Shown piece by piece: positions 24,752 to 32,531 of a stretch of DNA of 64,000 nucleotides. Under the pieces are notes generated by a model that did not search any database, was not told the origin of the DNA, and saw only the letters and a list, made by a program, of their open reading frames with translations. The stretch lies in contig NZ_KK073874.1 of assembly GCF_000585375.1 (NCBI RefSeq), positions 5,363,251 to 5,427,250 on the forward strand, read 5' to 3'. A program made the position numbers and the translations under genes. Origin of the DNA: Cryptosporangium arvum DSM 44712 (GTDB lineage: Bacteria > Actinomycetota > Actinomycetes > Mycobacteriales > Cryptosporangiaceae). How positions within the stretch are numbered: position 1 is the first letter of the stretch; the number at the start of each line of letters is the position of its first letter.

Positions 24752-24837
24752 GGAAACCGGGCGGCGAGCCGCGCGAGGAAATCCGGCGGCGGGCCGCGTG
24801 AGGAAACCCGGCGGCCAGCCGCCCGAGGGGAACATGG
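24743..24837 (+). repeat. 25-bp tandem repeat linking permease stop to XRE start
   Basis: Units starting at 24743, 24768, 24793 and 24818 (the last partial) share the core GCCGCGTGAGGAAAC. The first unit contains the permease stop codon and the last, changed to GAGGGGAA, supplies the ribosome-binding site of the XRE gene. Every unit carries a Shine-Dalgarno-like GAGGAAA, so ribosomes could dock along the array. The array appears intergenic apart from its two ends. Confidence 0.85.
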
Positions 24838-25079
24838 ACAAGAACGAGGCCATTTACAACCGGATCGCGATGCTCCGGGCCGAACGGGGCATCTCCCGGC
24901 GCGACCTGGCCGAGGCGCTCGGGGTGCACTACCAGACGGTCGGCTACCTCGAGCGCGGTGAGTACAGCCCGTCGCTGCACCTCGCGCTGCGGATCGCCGA
25001 CTACTTCGAGGTAGCGGTCGAGGTCGTCTTCTCCACCGCCCCGTTCCCCCGCCTCGGCGGTTCCCGCCAGTCGGCGTAG
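24834..25079 (+). CDS. Small XRE-family HTH regulator
   Basis: This 81-residue protein is almost only a Cro/CI-type HTH (about residues 9-62: RAERGISRRDLAEALGVHYQ, then TVGYLERGEYSPSLHLALRI). It resembles the small regulators placed after ABC-2 exporter genes in many Gram-positive genomes. GAGGGG lies 6 bp before ATG 24834. It probably regulates the ABC operon, possibly through the palindrome over the ATPase start, but that link is inferred. Confidence 0.87.
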   Translation: MDKNEAIYNRIAMLRAERGISRRDLAEALGVHYQTVGYLERGEYSPSLHLALRIADYFEVAVEVVFSTAPFPRLGGSRQSA

Positions 25080-25086
25080 CGGCGGG

Positions 25087-25629
25087 TCAGCGGGCCAGGC
25101 CCGCGATCAGGAAGCCGACCACGCGACGGGCGTCGTAGCGCGGATCGTTGCCGATGCAGAGGTTGCCGACCGCGTACAGCAGCTCGAACGGGTCGACGTC
25201 GTCGCGGATCTCGCCGGCCGCGGCCGCGGCGGCGATCAGCTCGCCGCAGACCGGCTGGAGGCGGTCGAGGAAGTACGCGTGCAGCGACTGGAACCCCGCC
25301 TCGTCGGACTGCAGCGCGGTCGCCAGGCCGTGCTTGGTGACCAGGAAGTCGACGAACTTCTCGATCCAGCGGCCGAGCGCCGCGTGCGGCGTCTCGCTCG
25401 ACTCCAGCAGGGCGGGCCCGGCGGCGGCGGTCGCCTCCACCTGGTGGCGGTAGACCGCGATGATCAGGTCCGACCGGGTCGGGAAGTGCCGGTAGATCGT
25501 GCCCATGCCGACGCCGGCCTTGGCCGCGATGTCACGCACCGGAGCGTCCACGCCCGAAGAGACGAAAACGGCCGCCGCCGCGTCGAGCAGCGTCTCCTCG
25601 TTCCGCCGTGCGTCAGCCCGCTTCGCCAT
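25087..25629 (-). CDS. TetR/AcrR family repressor (paralogue of 62367 gene)
   Basis: This 180-residue repressor has the HTH at about residues 9-56, including IAAKAGVGMGTIYRHFPTRS. It aligns by eye along its whole length with the TetR protein at 62367-62924 (shared TIYRHFPTR-DLI-AVYRHQVEA and LHAYFL-RL-PVC), so the two are paralogues. I chose ATG 25629, where the conserved MAKRADARRNE begins; the frame extends upstream without support. It is divergent from an alpha/beta hydrolase gene, and two similar operator sites lie between. Confidence 0.88.
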   Translation of the reverse strand: MAKRADARRNEETLLDAAAAVFVSSGVDAPVRDIAAKAGVGMGTIYRHFPTRSDLIIAVYRHQVEATAAAGPALLESSETPHAALGRWIEKFVDFLVTKHGLATALQSDEAGFQSLHAYFLDRLQPVCGELIAAAAAAGEIRDDVDPFELLYAVGNLCIGNDPRYDARRVVGFLIAGLAR

Positions 25630-25665
25630 GGGCCCATGGTGCCCCACGACCTGCCCTGTTGCTAA

Positions 25666-25705
25666 ACGGAACAATGCTCCGTATGTTTGTGGAACAACGC
25701 TCCGC
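25666..25705. promoter_or_regulatory. Two operator-like sites with GGAACAAYGCTCCG core
   Basis: ACGGAACAATGCTCCGT (25666-25682, arms ACGGA/TCCGT) and GGAACAACGCTCCGC (25691-25705) are the same imperfect palindrome, 23 bp apart. They lie between the divergent TetR and hydrolase genes and probably bind that TetR. Confidence 0.65.
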
Positions 25706-25725
25706 TTAACTGAGAAGGTACCTCA

Positions 25726-26529
25726 ATGAGCACCACCGTCGTGTTACCCGCCCCCGGCCGGGGCGAGGACCTGCAGGTCCGCGTGTCGATGCCGCCGACC
25801 GGCGACCACCTGCCGGTGATCGTGTTCTCGCACGGCTTCGGCGAGTCGAAGGACGGCTACGACCCGCTCGTCGACCACTGGGTCGCGAACGGGTTCGCCG
25901 TGCTGCAACCCACCCACCTGGACTCCCGCACGCTGGCCCTGCCCCCGGACGACCCGCGCACACCGGAGATCTGGCGGACCCGCGCCGAGGACCTGACCCG
26001 GGTGCTCGACGAACTGCCGGCCATCGGACGCCTCGACCTCGACCGGATCGCGATCGCCGGCCACTCCTGGGGCGCCCAGACCGCAGGCATGCTGCTCGGC
26101 GCGCGGGTCGTCGGCGTCGACGAGGACTGGACCGACCGGCGGATCACCGCCGGCGTGCTGCTGGCCGCCACCGGCACCGGTGAGGACCTCGTGCCGTTCG
26201 CGGCCGAGCACTTCGCGTTCATGCGCCCGGACTTCGCGAACCTGAAGACGCCGACGCTCGTCGTGGCCGGCGACGCCGACCAGTCGCGGCTCTCCACCCG
26301 CGGGCCGGACTGGTTCACCGACGTCTACCGCCTGAGCCCCGGCGCCACGCACCTGCTGACGCTGTTCGGCGGCGAGCACTCGCTCGGCGGCATCACCGGC
26401 TACCACGCCGGGGAGACGACCGACGAGAACCCGGAGCGGGTCGCTCAGGTCCAGCGGGTCACCACCGCCTACCTGCGCGGAACCGACATCACCGTCGACG
26501 CCGAGCAGGGAAAACTGGGGCAGAAATGA
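25726..26529 (+). CDS. Alpha/beta hydrolase (dienelactone hydrolase/chlorophyllase-like)
   Basis: This 267-residue cytoplasmic hydrolase has the oxyanion segment FSHGFGESKDGYD near residue 35 and the nucleophile elbow GHSWGAQ with Ser114. The acid is probably the Asp of VAGDADQSR near residue 183, and the His lies in GGEHSLGG near residue 216. It probably cleaves an ester or lactone. The ATG follows GAGAAGG with good spacing. It overlaps the LLM oxidoreductase gene by ATGA and is divergent from a TetR repressor. Confidence 0.85.
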   Translation: MSTTVVLPAPGRGEDLQVRVSMPPTGDHLPVIVFSHGFGESKDGYDPLVDHWVANGFAVLQPTHLDSRTLALPPDDPRTPEIWRTRAEDLTRVLDELPAIGRLDLDRIAIAGHSWGAQTAGMLLGARVVGVDEDWTDRRITAGVLLAATGTGEDLVPFAAEHFAFMRPDFANLKTPTLVVAGDADQSRLSTRGPDWFTDVYRLSPGATHLLTLFGGEHSLGGITGYHAGETTDENPERVAQVQRVTTAYLRGTDITVDAEQGKLGQK

Positions 26530-27398
26530 GGCCGACGTTCGGCATCATGACGGCGCAGGCCCAGGTCGGCTACCCGGACCTGCAGCGGGTCTGGCGGGAG
26601 GCGGACACGGTCGCGGAGATCGAGCACGCCTGGCTCTACGACCACCTGATGCCGATCTTCGGCGACCCGGACGGCCCGGCGTTCGAGGGCTGGACGCTGC
26701 TCTCCGCGCTCGCCGCCCAGACGTCCCGGCTGCGTGTCGGGCTGCTGGTGACCAGCAACCGGTTCCGGCCGCCGGCCGTGCTCGCGAAGATGGCCACGAC
26801 CGTCGACGTGGTGGCGGGCGGGCGCCTCGACTTCGGGATCGGGGTCGGGTCGCGGCCCGGTCACCCGCTGGCCCGCCGTGAGTACGAGGCGCACGGCCTG
26901 CCGTTCGTGGAGACCGACGACGCGATCGGCGCGTTCGCCGAGGCGTGCGCGGTGATCCGGCGGCTCTGGACGGCGGACGAGCCGTTCGACGTCGACGGGA
27001 AGTACGTGCGGCTCACCGGGGCGTACGGCAACCCGAAGCCGGTGCAGCGCCCCGGTCCCCCGATCGTGATCGGCGGACGGGCGTCGTCGACGCTGCGGGT
27101 GGCGGCCGAGCACGCCGACGTCTGGAACATCGCCGGTGGCGGGGACGTCTCCGACCTCGCCGAGCGCAGCGCCCGGCTCGACCGGTACTGCGCGGAGATC
27201 GGCCGGGATCCGGCCGAGATCGTGCGGTCGATGCAGCTCGGGGTGGCGTACGAGGCGCCCGGAGTGGCCCGGGACGCGATCGGCGCGGCGCTCGACGCCG
27301 GGTTCCGGCACTTCGTGCTGAGCGTGGCGGCGCCCTACCCGGACGGGGTGGCACGGTGGCTGGCGGACGAGGTGATCCGCGGGGTGACCGGCCGGTAG
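26526..27398 (+). CDS. LLM class F420-dependent oxidoreductase
   Basis: This 290-residue luciferase-like TIM-barrel enzyme probably uses F420. Typical elements are WLYDHLMPIFGDPDGP near residue 35, LRVGLLVTSNRFRPPAVLAK near residue 69 and GGRLDFGIGVGSR near residue 97. It is translationally coupled (ATGA) to the upstream hydrolase and so falls under the same TetR. The pair may remove an ester and then reduce or oxidise the freed ring or carbonyl; the substrate is unknown. Confidence 0.86.
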   Translation: MRPTFGIMTAQAQVGYPDLQRVWREADTVAEIEHAWLYDHLMPIFGDPDGPAFEGWTLLSALAAQTSRLRVGLLVTSNRFRPPAVLAKMATTVDVVAGGRLDFGIGVGSRPGHPLARREYEAHGLPFVETDDAIGAFAEACAVIRRLWTADEPFDVDGKYVRLTGAYGNPKPVQRPGPPIVIGGRASSTLRVAAEHADVWNIAGGGDVSDLAERSARLDRYCAEIGRDPAEIVRSMQLGVAYEAPGVARDAIGAALDAGFRHFVLSVAAPYPDGVARWLADEVIRGVTGR

Positions 27399-27493
27399 CG
27401 GTCCGGGTGCGGACCGCGCCACCGGCTCCGGACGCGCGAAAAGCAACCGACGAACCTGGTGTCCGGCTCACCGCCCAGGGAGGGGCAGCGCCA

Positions 27494-28015
27494 ATGCAGT
27501 TCGTCGAATCGACGCTCGGTGACCCCGCGCGCCTGGCCGAGGTCGGCCGGTACGACCCTCGTGACCCCGCGCTGACCGCCGAGCTCGACGACATCGCCGC
27601 CCGCACGGTCGCCTGGACCGGCCGGCCGATCAGCCTGATCACGCTGCTGGGCGGCGAGTTCCAGTACTGCGTCGGCCTGCACGGCCTGCCGTCGGCGGTG
27701 CGGGTGGGCGACCGCGTCGTCGACCGGTTCAGCGTCCCCGTCCGGTGGTCGTTCTGCGCGCCGATGATCCGCAACGGGCACTCGCACGTCGTCGCCGACC
27801 TGCGGGCCGAGCCGCTGCTCGGCGCGAACCCGTTCGTCACCGCGCTCGGGCTGCGCGGCTACGCCGGGGTGCCGCTGTTCAGCGCCGGTGGCGACGTCAT
27901 CGGCAGCCACTGCCTGCTCTCCCCCGAGCCGTTCACCGCGGGCATCGCCGACGTCCTGGCCCTGGAGACCGGGGCCGCGGACGCGCTCGCCGCGCTCGGC
28001 CGCTACCGCTCCTGA
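27494..28015 (+). CDS. Single GAF-domain protein
   Basis: This 173-residue protein is essentially one GAF domain (about residues 22-170), with the usual WSFCAPMIRNG, VVADLRAEPLLGANP and YAGVPLFSAGGDVIGSHCLL segments. No kinase, cyclase or HTH is attached, so it would act through a partner or as a small-molecule or redox sensor; the Cys in FCAP and the Cys in SHCL are the obvious candidates. ATG 27494 has GGGAGGGG upstream. A hairpin follows the stop. Confidence 0.83.
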   Translation: MQFVESTLGDPARLAEVGRYDPRDPALTAELDDIAARTVAWTGRPISLITLLGGEFQYCVGLHGLPSAVRVGDRVVDRFSVPVRWSFCAPMIRNGHSHVVADLRAEPLLGANPFVTALGLRGYAGVPLFSAGGDVIGSHCLLSPEPFTAGIADVLALETGAADALAALGRYRS

Positions 28016-28017
28016 CG

Positions 28018-28037
28018 GCGGCCGCGGGCGCGGCCGC
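28018..28037 (+). terminator. Hairpin after GAF gene
   Basis: GCGGCCGC (28018-28025) and an identical, self-complementary GCGGCCGC (28030-28037) flank a 4-base loop, starting 3 bp after the GAF stop codon. It is a likely transcription stop without a T-run. Confidence 0.5.
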
Positions 28038-28172
28038 ACCACCCCGATGTCGGTAACCGGCCGTCGCGTTGCACGCTGTCGGCAACATGACGGTAGGTGG
28101 CGCGTCCACTGTGACCGGTAGCACCCTCGTCGTCACCACCGGACCGCCCGGTGAGAACGGGGAAGCAGTCAC

Positions 28173-28874
28173 ATGACACTCAGGACACTCCGCGGACGCC
28201 TGGCGGCCGCAGCGGCGTTCACGATGGTCGCCGCCGCGGTCGGCGGTATCGCCGCGCCGGCGGCCGCCGCACCGGCCCGGCCCCAGACCCCGGCGGCGCC
28301 GCAGCCGCCGCTCACCACGTCACGCACGATCGACCGGTTCGACTGGCAGAACGCGACGCTGGACACGCCGTGGACCCGGGCCCGGCTGCGCGACGGCCTG
28401 CGCTGCCCGAGCGGCCGGGTCACGTTCCGCGACGTCGCCCCGGGCGAGAGCGACTACGGCCAGGTCGTCCGCGGACGCTCCACGCTGCTCGTACGCAAGG
28501 TCGACACCGCGGACGTCAACCGCGACGGGCAGCCCGACGTGCTCGTGCACTTCCTGTGCCAGCGGACGAACAAGGACGTCGGCTACTCCTGGTACTACGT
28601 CTACACGTTCAAGAAGGTGCGGGGTTACCACGGCTCGTTCAAGGGCTACCGGCCGCAGGTCCTGGACTTCGTGACGTCGTCGGACTTCGCGTCGAACGGT
28701 CAGTGGAGCATCCAGACGATCGACGCCCGCCGCGGCGCCGTCGACGTCGAGCAGTGGGTGCGGGCCCGGCGCCCGATCAGCGTGGACCGCACGTTCCGCT
28801 GGACCGAGCGCTGGGGCCTGGTGGCCAACCGTCCGCTCCCGATCCACCCGGAAGCCGACCGCGCGCCGCGCTGA
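28173..28874 (+). CDS. Secreted hypothetical protein with calcium-loop-like motif
   Basis: This 233-residue protein has a clear signal peptide (about residues 1-35, with an Ala-rich h-region and AAAAPA cleavage zone). The mature part contains TADVNRDGQPDVLVHF near residue 112, a DxNxDGxxD loop as in EF-hand/FG-GAP-like calcium sites. It is followed by an aromatic-rich segment (GYSWYYVYTFKKVRGYHG). I do not recognise the family. It is monocistronic, with a strong hairpin 6 bp after its stop. Confidence 0.72.
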   Translation: MTLRTLRGRLAAAAAFTMVAAAVGGIAAPAAAAPARPQTPAAPQPPLTTSRTIDRFDWQNATLDTPWTRARLRDGLRCPSGRVTFRDVAPGESDYGQVVRGRSTLLVRKVDTADVNRDGQPDVLVHFLCQRTNKDVGYSWYYVYTFKKVRGYHGSFKGYRPQVLDFVTSSDFASNGQWSIQTIDARRGAVDVEQWVRARRPISVDRTFRWTERWGLVANRPLPIHPEADRAPR

Positions 28875-28880
28875 GTGCGA

Positions 28881-28908
28881 CGGGCCCCGGGGAGTTCCCC
28901 GGGGCCCG
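28881..28908. terminator. Strong bidirectional terminator hairpin
   Basis: Arms at 28881-28893 and 28896-28908 form a perfect 13-bp GC stem around a GT loop, exactly between the convergent secreted-protein and amidase genes. It should stop transcription from both sides. Confidence 0.75.
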
Positions 28909-28912
28909 GTCG

Positions 28913-30019
28913 TCAGCCCAGCAGGTCGGCGACGTCCTGGCGCACGCTCGCCAGTTCGGGGAAGAACAGGTCACCCGGGCACAGCGTCGCCGCCCACTCC
29001 CGGTGACCCGGGATCGTCGGCACGGTCTTCGAGGCGCCGCTGATCGGGTTCACGTACGTGGTGGTACCGAGCGGGTCGAGGCCGCCGAGCGCCACGATCG
29101 CGGCCAGCAGGTAGGTCAGCGACCGGCGGGCCGCCGCGGTCGGCTGCCGGCTGGTGAAGTCACCCAGCAGGACGATGCCGACGTTGCCGGCGTTGAAGCC
29201 GCCGACGTGCGCGGCGTTGTTCATCCTCGGCTTGCCGCCCTCGCCGAGCGGGCCGCCGTACACCGGGAACGGGTCGGTGCCCGACCAGCGGCCCTCGTAG
29301 ACCCGGCCGGTCTCGTCGATCGCCAGGTGGTACCCGAAGTCGCCGAAGTCGCGCGTGATCGTCTGGTCGTAGTAGATCGCGCGCATCGTCGCGGCCGGGT
29401 CCGGGTCGTCGTTGATGCCCGCGGAGTGGTGCACGGTGACGGTCTGCACCGGGTAGTAGTCGGCCGGGAACCGCTCGGTGCCGTCGTCCTTGAAGCGCAG
29501 CGACTCGTCGGCGCCCCAGGCCGCGCGGCTCAGGTACGGGCGGCCGATCGTGCGGGTGGAAAGCGGCGTCGCCGAGCGGGTCGCCGCGGCGGTCGCGCGC
29601 GTCGGGCCGTCCACCGTGTTCAGCTCGGTGACCGTGCCGGTGCCGGGCAGCGTCAGCTCGTAGCCGACGCCGCCGGGAACGTTCAGCAGCGCGCGCTTGG
29701 CGATCGCGCGGCCGTCCCGGCCCCCGTCGCAGCCGTGCAGGCCGGTCCAGTCGCTCCAGCCGGTCCGGGTCCGGATCCGCACCGCGGCGCCGTCCGCGGG
29801 CCCGGTCCAGCCCACCGCGAGGTGGGTCAGCGGGAACTTCGACTCGTCGGCCTTCCGGCGGGCGTTCACCGCGAGCTTGCTGGCGAGGGTGTCCGGGATC
29901 GGGCTACCGGCGGCCGGCGCCGGACCCGGGGCGGCGAGCGCGGTGGCCGGCGCCCCCAGGACCGGTAACCCGGCTAACACTCCGGCGGCGGCGGCGAGTA
30001 CGGAACGACGGGACGGCAT
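28913..30019 (-). CDS. Exported N-acetylmuramoyl-L-alanine amidase (PGRP family)
   Basis: This 368-residue exported protein has an N-terminal signal with twin arginines (MPSRRSVLAAAAG), so it probably uses the Tat route. The C-terminal part (about residues 155-365) is a peptidoglycan-recognition/amidase_2 domain with SRAAWGADES, a zinc His in VTVHHSAG, a central GYHLAIDETGRVYEGRW and the second-ligand region PGHREWAATLCPGD. It should cleave or bind cell-wall peptides. I chose ATG 30019 because AGAGGAC precedes it and the signal peptide begins there. The gene stands alone after an O-antigen-ligase/GT2 pair. Confidence 0.88.
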   Translation of the reverse strand: MPSRRSVLAAAAGVLAGLPVLGAPATALAAPGPAPAAGSPIPDTLASKLAVNARRKADESKFPLTHLAVGWTGPADGAAVRIRTRTGWSDWTGLHGCDGGRDGRAIAKRALLNVPGGVGYELTLPGTGTVTELNTVDGPTRATAAATRSATPLSTRTIGRPYLSRAAWGADESLRFKDDGTERFPADYYPVQTVTVHHSAGINDDPDPAATMRAIYYDQTITRDFGDFGYHLAIDETGRVYEGRWSGTDPFPVYGGPLGEGGKPRMNNAAHVGGFNAGNVGIVLLGDFTSRQPTAAARRSLTYLLAAIVALGGLDPLGTTTYVNPISGASKTVPTIPGHREWAATLCPGDLFFPELASVRQDVADLLG

Positions 30020-30045
30020 TGGTGTCCTCTCGGCGGGAATCATCC

Positions 30046-30069
30046 ACTCCGGACTTACTTAACCGGAGT
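30046..30069. other. Hairpin enclosing the stop of the O-antigen-ligase-like gene
   Basis: ACTCCGG (30046-30052) and CCGGAGT (30063-30069) pair around a 10-base AT-rich loop holding the stop codon of the gene at 30055-31509. It also lies 27 bp upstream of the amidase start on the same strand, so it could be a terminator, an operator, or an mRNA processing site. Confidence 0.45.
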
Positions 30070-31509
30070 TGTCAAGATTCCCACCGGTAACTCAGGTTCC
30101 ACCGGCGGAGCCGGCCGGAGCACCAGGTACGCCTCACCGGCGACCAGGAGGAGCCAGAGTGCGCCGTTCGTCCCGCCGAGCAGCCAGTCCTCGGTGGCGA
30201 TCGTCGGCACCACCGCCAGCGCGCCGATCGTGAACCACGCGGCCGGCCACCCGCCTCCCCGGCGTCGGCGCAGGGCGTGGACGACGAGCAGCGCGACGCC
30301 GAGCACGAACGCGACCGCGCCGACGACCCCGCCGCGCCGGAACGCGCCGACCGCGGCGTTGTCGGTGTTCAGCTGACGGCGCGGACCCTCGGGCGGCGCG
30401 CCGTCATCGAGCCGGATGACCACCGCCCGCGAGGTCGTCGCGTCGCCGAACAGCTTCTCGGCCACCGGTGCGTTCTCCCAGTCGCGCCAGACCTGCCGCC
30501 AGGTGTCGGTGCGGCCGCTCGTGGCCGCAGCCACCGGGCTGCCGCCGGGGGTCGCGCCGGTGCCGAGCCGGTCCCGGGTCAGGTGGTCGATGCCGCCGGA
30601 CGAGACGTAGACGATCACCAGCACGAGGAACGGGGTGGCGGCGGCGAGCCAGCGGCGCCGGTGGTCCGGCAGGTCCGCGCGCCGGTTCCGGAGCACCAGG
30701 AACGCGTGCAGCACGGCCGCGGCACCCGCGAACAGCAGGCCGGTCCGCGAGTTGCTGAGCAGCAGCACCAGGCCGGCCAGGCCGGTGACGGCCAGCCGCG
30801 GCGCGAGCCCGAACGCCCGGTCGGCGCCGACGCGGATCGCCGCGATCACCGCGAGACCGGAGAGCGAGTTCGGGTGGTAGAAGAACCCCAGGCCGCCCCA
30901 GAAGCGGTCGCGCATGCCCTGCGCGGAGCCCGCCGGAGCCTCGCGCACCGAGTCGAACAGGCTCCCGGCCCCGGCCCACAGCAGCGCCGCGACGCCGAGC
31001 AGGATCGCGGCGGCGACGGCCACGCTGGGGTCCCGCCCGGTGCCGCGTACGTAGGCGACGACGGCGAGGACGGCGAGCGCGAACACCCCGGCGTAGGCGG
31101 CCCGCTGCGCGCCGACGGTCCAGTGTCCGACCAGGAGCGCGCCGGCCACGCCGAGCGGCCAGTACGCCAGGCCGGTCCACGCGCCGCCGAGCCGGGGCAG
31201 CTGCCGGAGACCGCCGAGCCACGGCCGGCTCCACCACGCGTAGAGCACGCCGCCGACGCCGAGCACCGCCCAGATGGCGATCGGTCGGTCGGTGGAGGTC
31301 CAGGTGAGGATGCCCGCGAGCACCAGCGTGCCGCCGAGCACGGTGCCCTGCACGGTGGTGCCCGGAAGCGAGAGCGCGAGCCACGCGACGCCCGCCGCGA
31401 TCAGCGCGGCGACCGCGGCCTCACCGGTCTCGGTGACGCTGCCGGTGCGGACGAACTCGACGATCGTGGCCGCGACCACGAGTACCGCGGCCGAGAGGAC
31501 CCTGATCAT
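30055..31509 (-). CDS. O-antigen ligase/polymerase-like membrane protein
   Basis: This 484-residue polytopic membrane protein has about twelve hydrophobic helices and one large external loop. The loop with FFYHPNSLSGLAVIAAI and the following LLLSNSRTGLLFAG resemble the Wzy_C/WaaL family, which joins or polymerises glycan repeats on a lipid carrier. ATG 31509 overlaps the stop of the GT2 gene (ATGA), so the two are coupled. Together with the glycosyltransferase it probably builds a cell-surface glycan. Confidence 0.75.
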   Translation of the reverse strand: MIRVLSAAVLVVAATIVEFVRTGSVTETGEAAVAALIAAGVAWLALSLPGTTVQGTVLGGTLVLAGILTWTSTDRPIAIWAVLGVGGVLYAWWSRPWLGGLRQLPRLGGAWTGLAYWPLGVAGALLVGHWTVGAQRAAYAGVFALAVLAVVAYVRGTGRDPSVAVAAAILLGVAALLWAGAGSLFDSVREAPAGSAQGMRDRFWGGLGFFYHPNSLSGLAVIAAIRVGADRAFGLAPRLAVTGLAGLVLLLSNSRTGLLFAGAAAVLHAFLVLRNRRADLPDHRRRWLAAATPFLVLVIVYVSSGGIDHLTRDRLGTGATPGGSPVAAATSGRTDTWRQVWRDWENAPVAEKLFGDATTSRAVVIRLDDGAPPEGPRRQLNTDNAAVGAFRRGGVVGAVAFVLGVALLVVHALRRRRGGGWPAAWFTIGALAVVPTIATEDWLLGGTNGALWLLLVAGEAYLVLRPAPPVEPELPVGILTTPVK

Positions 31510-32444
31510 CCGGCCGCGGCCTGGCCGAGCACACGGTCGCGCACGGCGCGCCGGAAGCCCGGCGGGAGCAGCCACACCTGGACGTAGGTCAGGTAGTCGA
31601 TCGGCCCGGGCCGGCCGTGGCGGACCGCCTCCCCCAGCAGATCGGCGAACACCCGTGGGCTCTTGCTGGTGGCGGCCATCGACGCGACGACGCTCATCGC
31701 CAGCGCCGCGTACGCGCGGGGCGTGACCCGCGCGCGGCTCTCCTTGAGCCACTCGATCGACTGCTCCCAGGGCGCGTCGGCGCTGATCCGCGCCCGGTTC
31801 TCGTCGGCGTGCCAGATGACGAGGGGCTCGTCGGCGTAGACCAGGCCGACGCCCTCGTGCTCCAGGCACCGCAGGCTCCAGTCGAGCTCCTGCAGGCGGC
31901 GTAACCCGGCGGTGAACGGCACCCGGCGCAGCAGCTCGGTGCGCGCCATGATCGTCGAGGTCTGCAGGAAGCCGTCGCCGTGGAACACGCCCCGGCGCAC
32001 GGTCAGGTACTCGGTCGGCTGCTCGCCGTCGCCCGGTAAGCGGCGCGGGAGCACGGTGTCGGCCCGCGGCGTGCGCATGTACAGGCGGCTGGAGACGATC
32101 GGCAGCGCGTACGGCGACTCCTGCGCGAGCGCCAGCTGGGTCGCGAGCTTCTCCGGCAGCCATTCGTCGTCGTCGTCGAGGAACGCGGTCCACTCGCCCC
32201 GCGCGGCGCGCACGCCGGCGTTGCGGGCGTTCGGTGCGCCGCCGGACTCGGCGAGCTCGACGACGCGCAGCCGGTCGTCGCCGATCGCGGCCAGCGCCGC
32301 GCCGGTCGCGGGGTCCGGACCGTCCACGACGACGACCACGTCGAGGTCGGGCAGAGTCTGCGCCAGCGCGCTCCGGACCGCCCGCACCACGAGTCCGGGC
32401 CGGTTGCGGGTGGGGATCACGACACTCACCTGGAGACTCTGCAC
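31506..32444 (-). CDS. Family 2 glycosyltransferase
   Basis: This 312-residue GT-A enzyme starts with VSVVIPTRNRPGLVVRAVRS and has the nucleotide-sugar region VVVVDGPDP. The metal-binding acidic cluster is in WTAFLDDDDEWLPEKLATQL near residue 90. No membrane helix is visible, so it acts at the cytoplasmic face. It is the first gene of a two-gene operon with the ligase/polymerase-like protein. The sugar and acceptor are unknown. Confidence 0.88.
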   Translation of the reverse strand: MQSLQVSVVIPTRNRPGLVVRAVRSALAQTLPDLDVVVVVDGPDPATGAALAAIGDDRLRVVELAESGGAPNARNAGVRAARGEWTAFLDDDDEWLPEKLATQLALAQESPYALPIVSSRLYMRTPRADTVLPRRLPGDGEQPTEYLTVRRGVFHGDGFLQTSTIMARTELLRRVPFTAGLRRLQELDWSLRCLEHEGVGLVYADEPLVIWHADENRARISADAPWEQSIEWLKESRARVTPRAYAALAMSVVASMAATSKSPRVFADLLGEAVRHGRPGPIDYLTYVQVWLLPPGFRRAVRDRVLGQAAAG

Positions 32445-32531
32445 GAGTCCACACCGTTCGCGCTCGACCCGACCGGCTCGCGACGCGCGGGTGGGCGCCA
32501 GGTGAACAACTGATTAGCGGAGACTGGGCCC

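Noticed and set aside
24743-24837. 25-bp repeats as a possible att site or mobile-element end
   Set aside because: There is no integrase, transposase or tRNA gene nearby, and the units are tandem rather than flanking.
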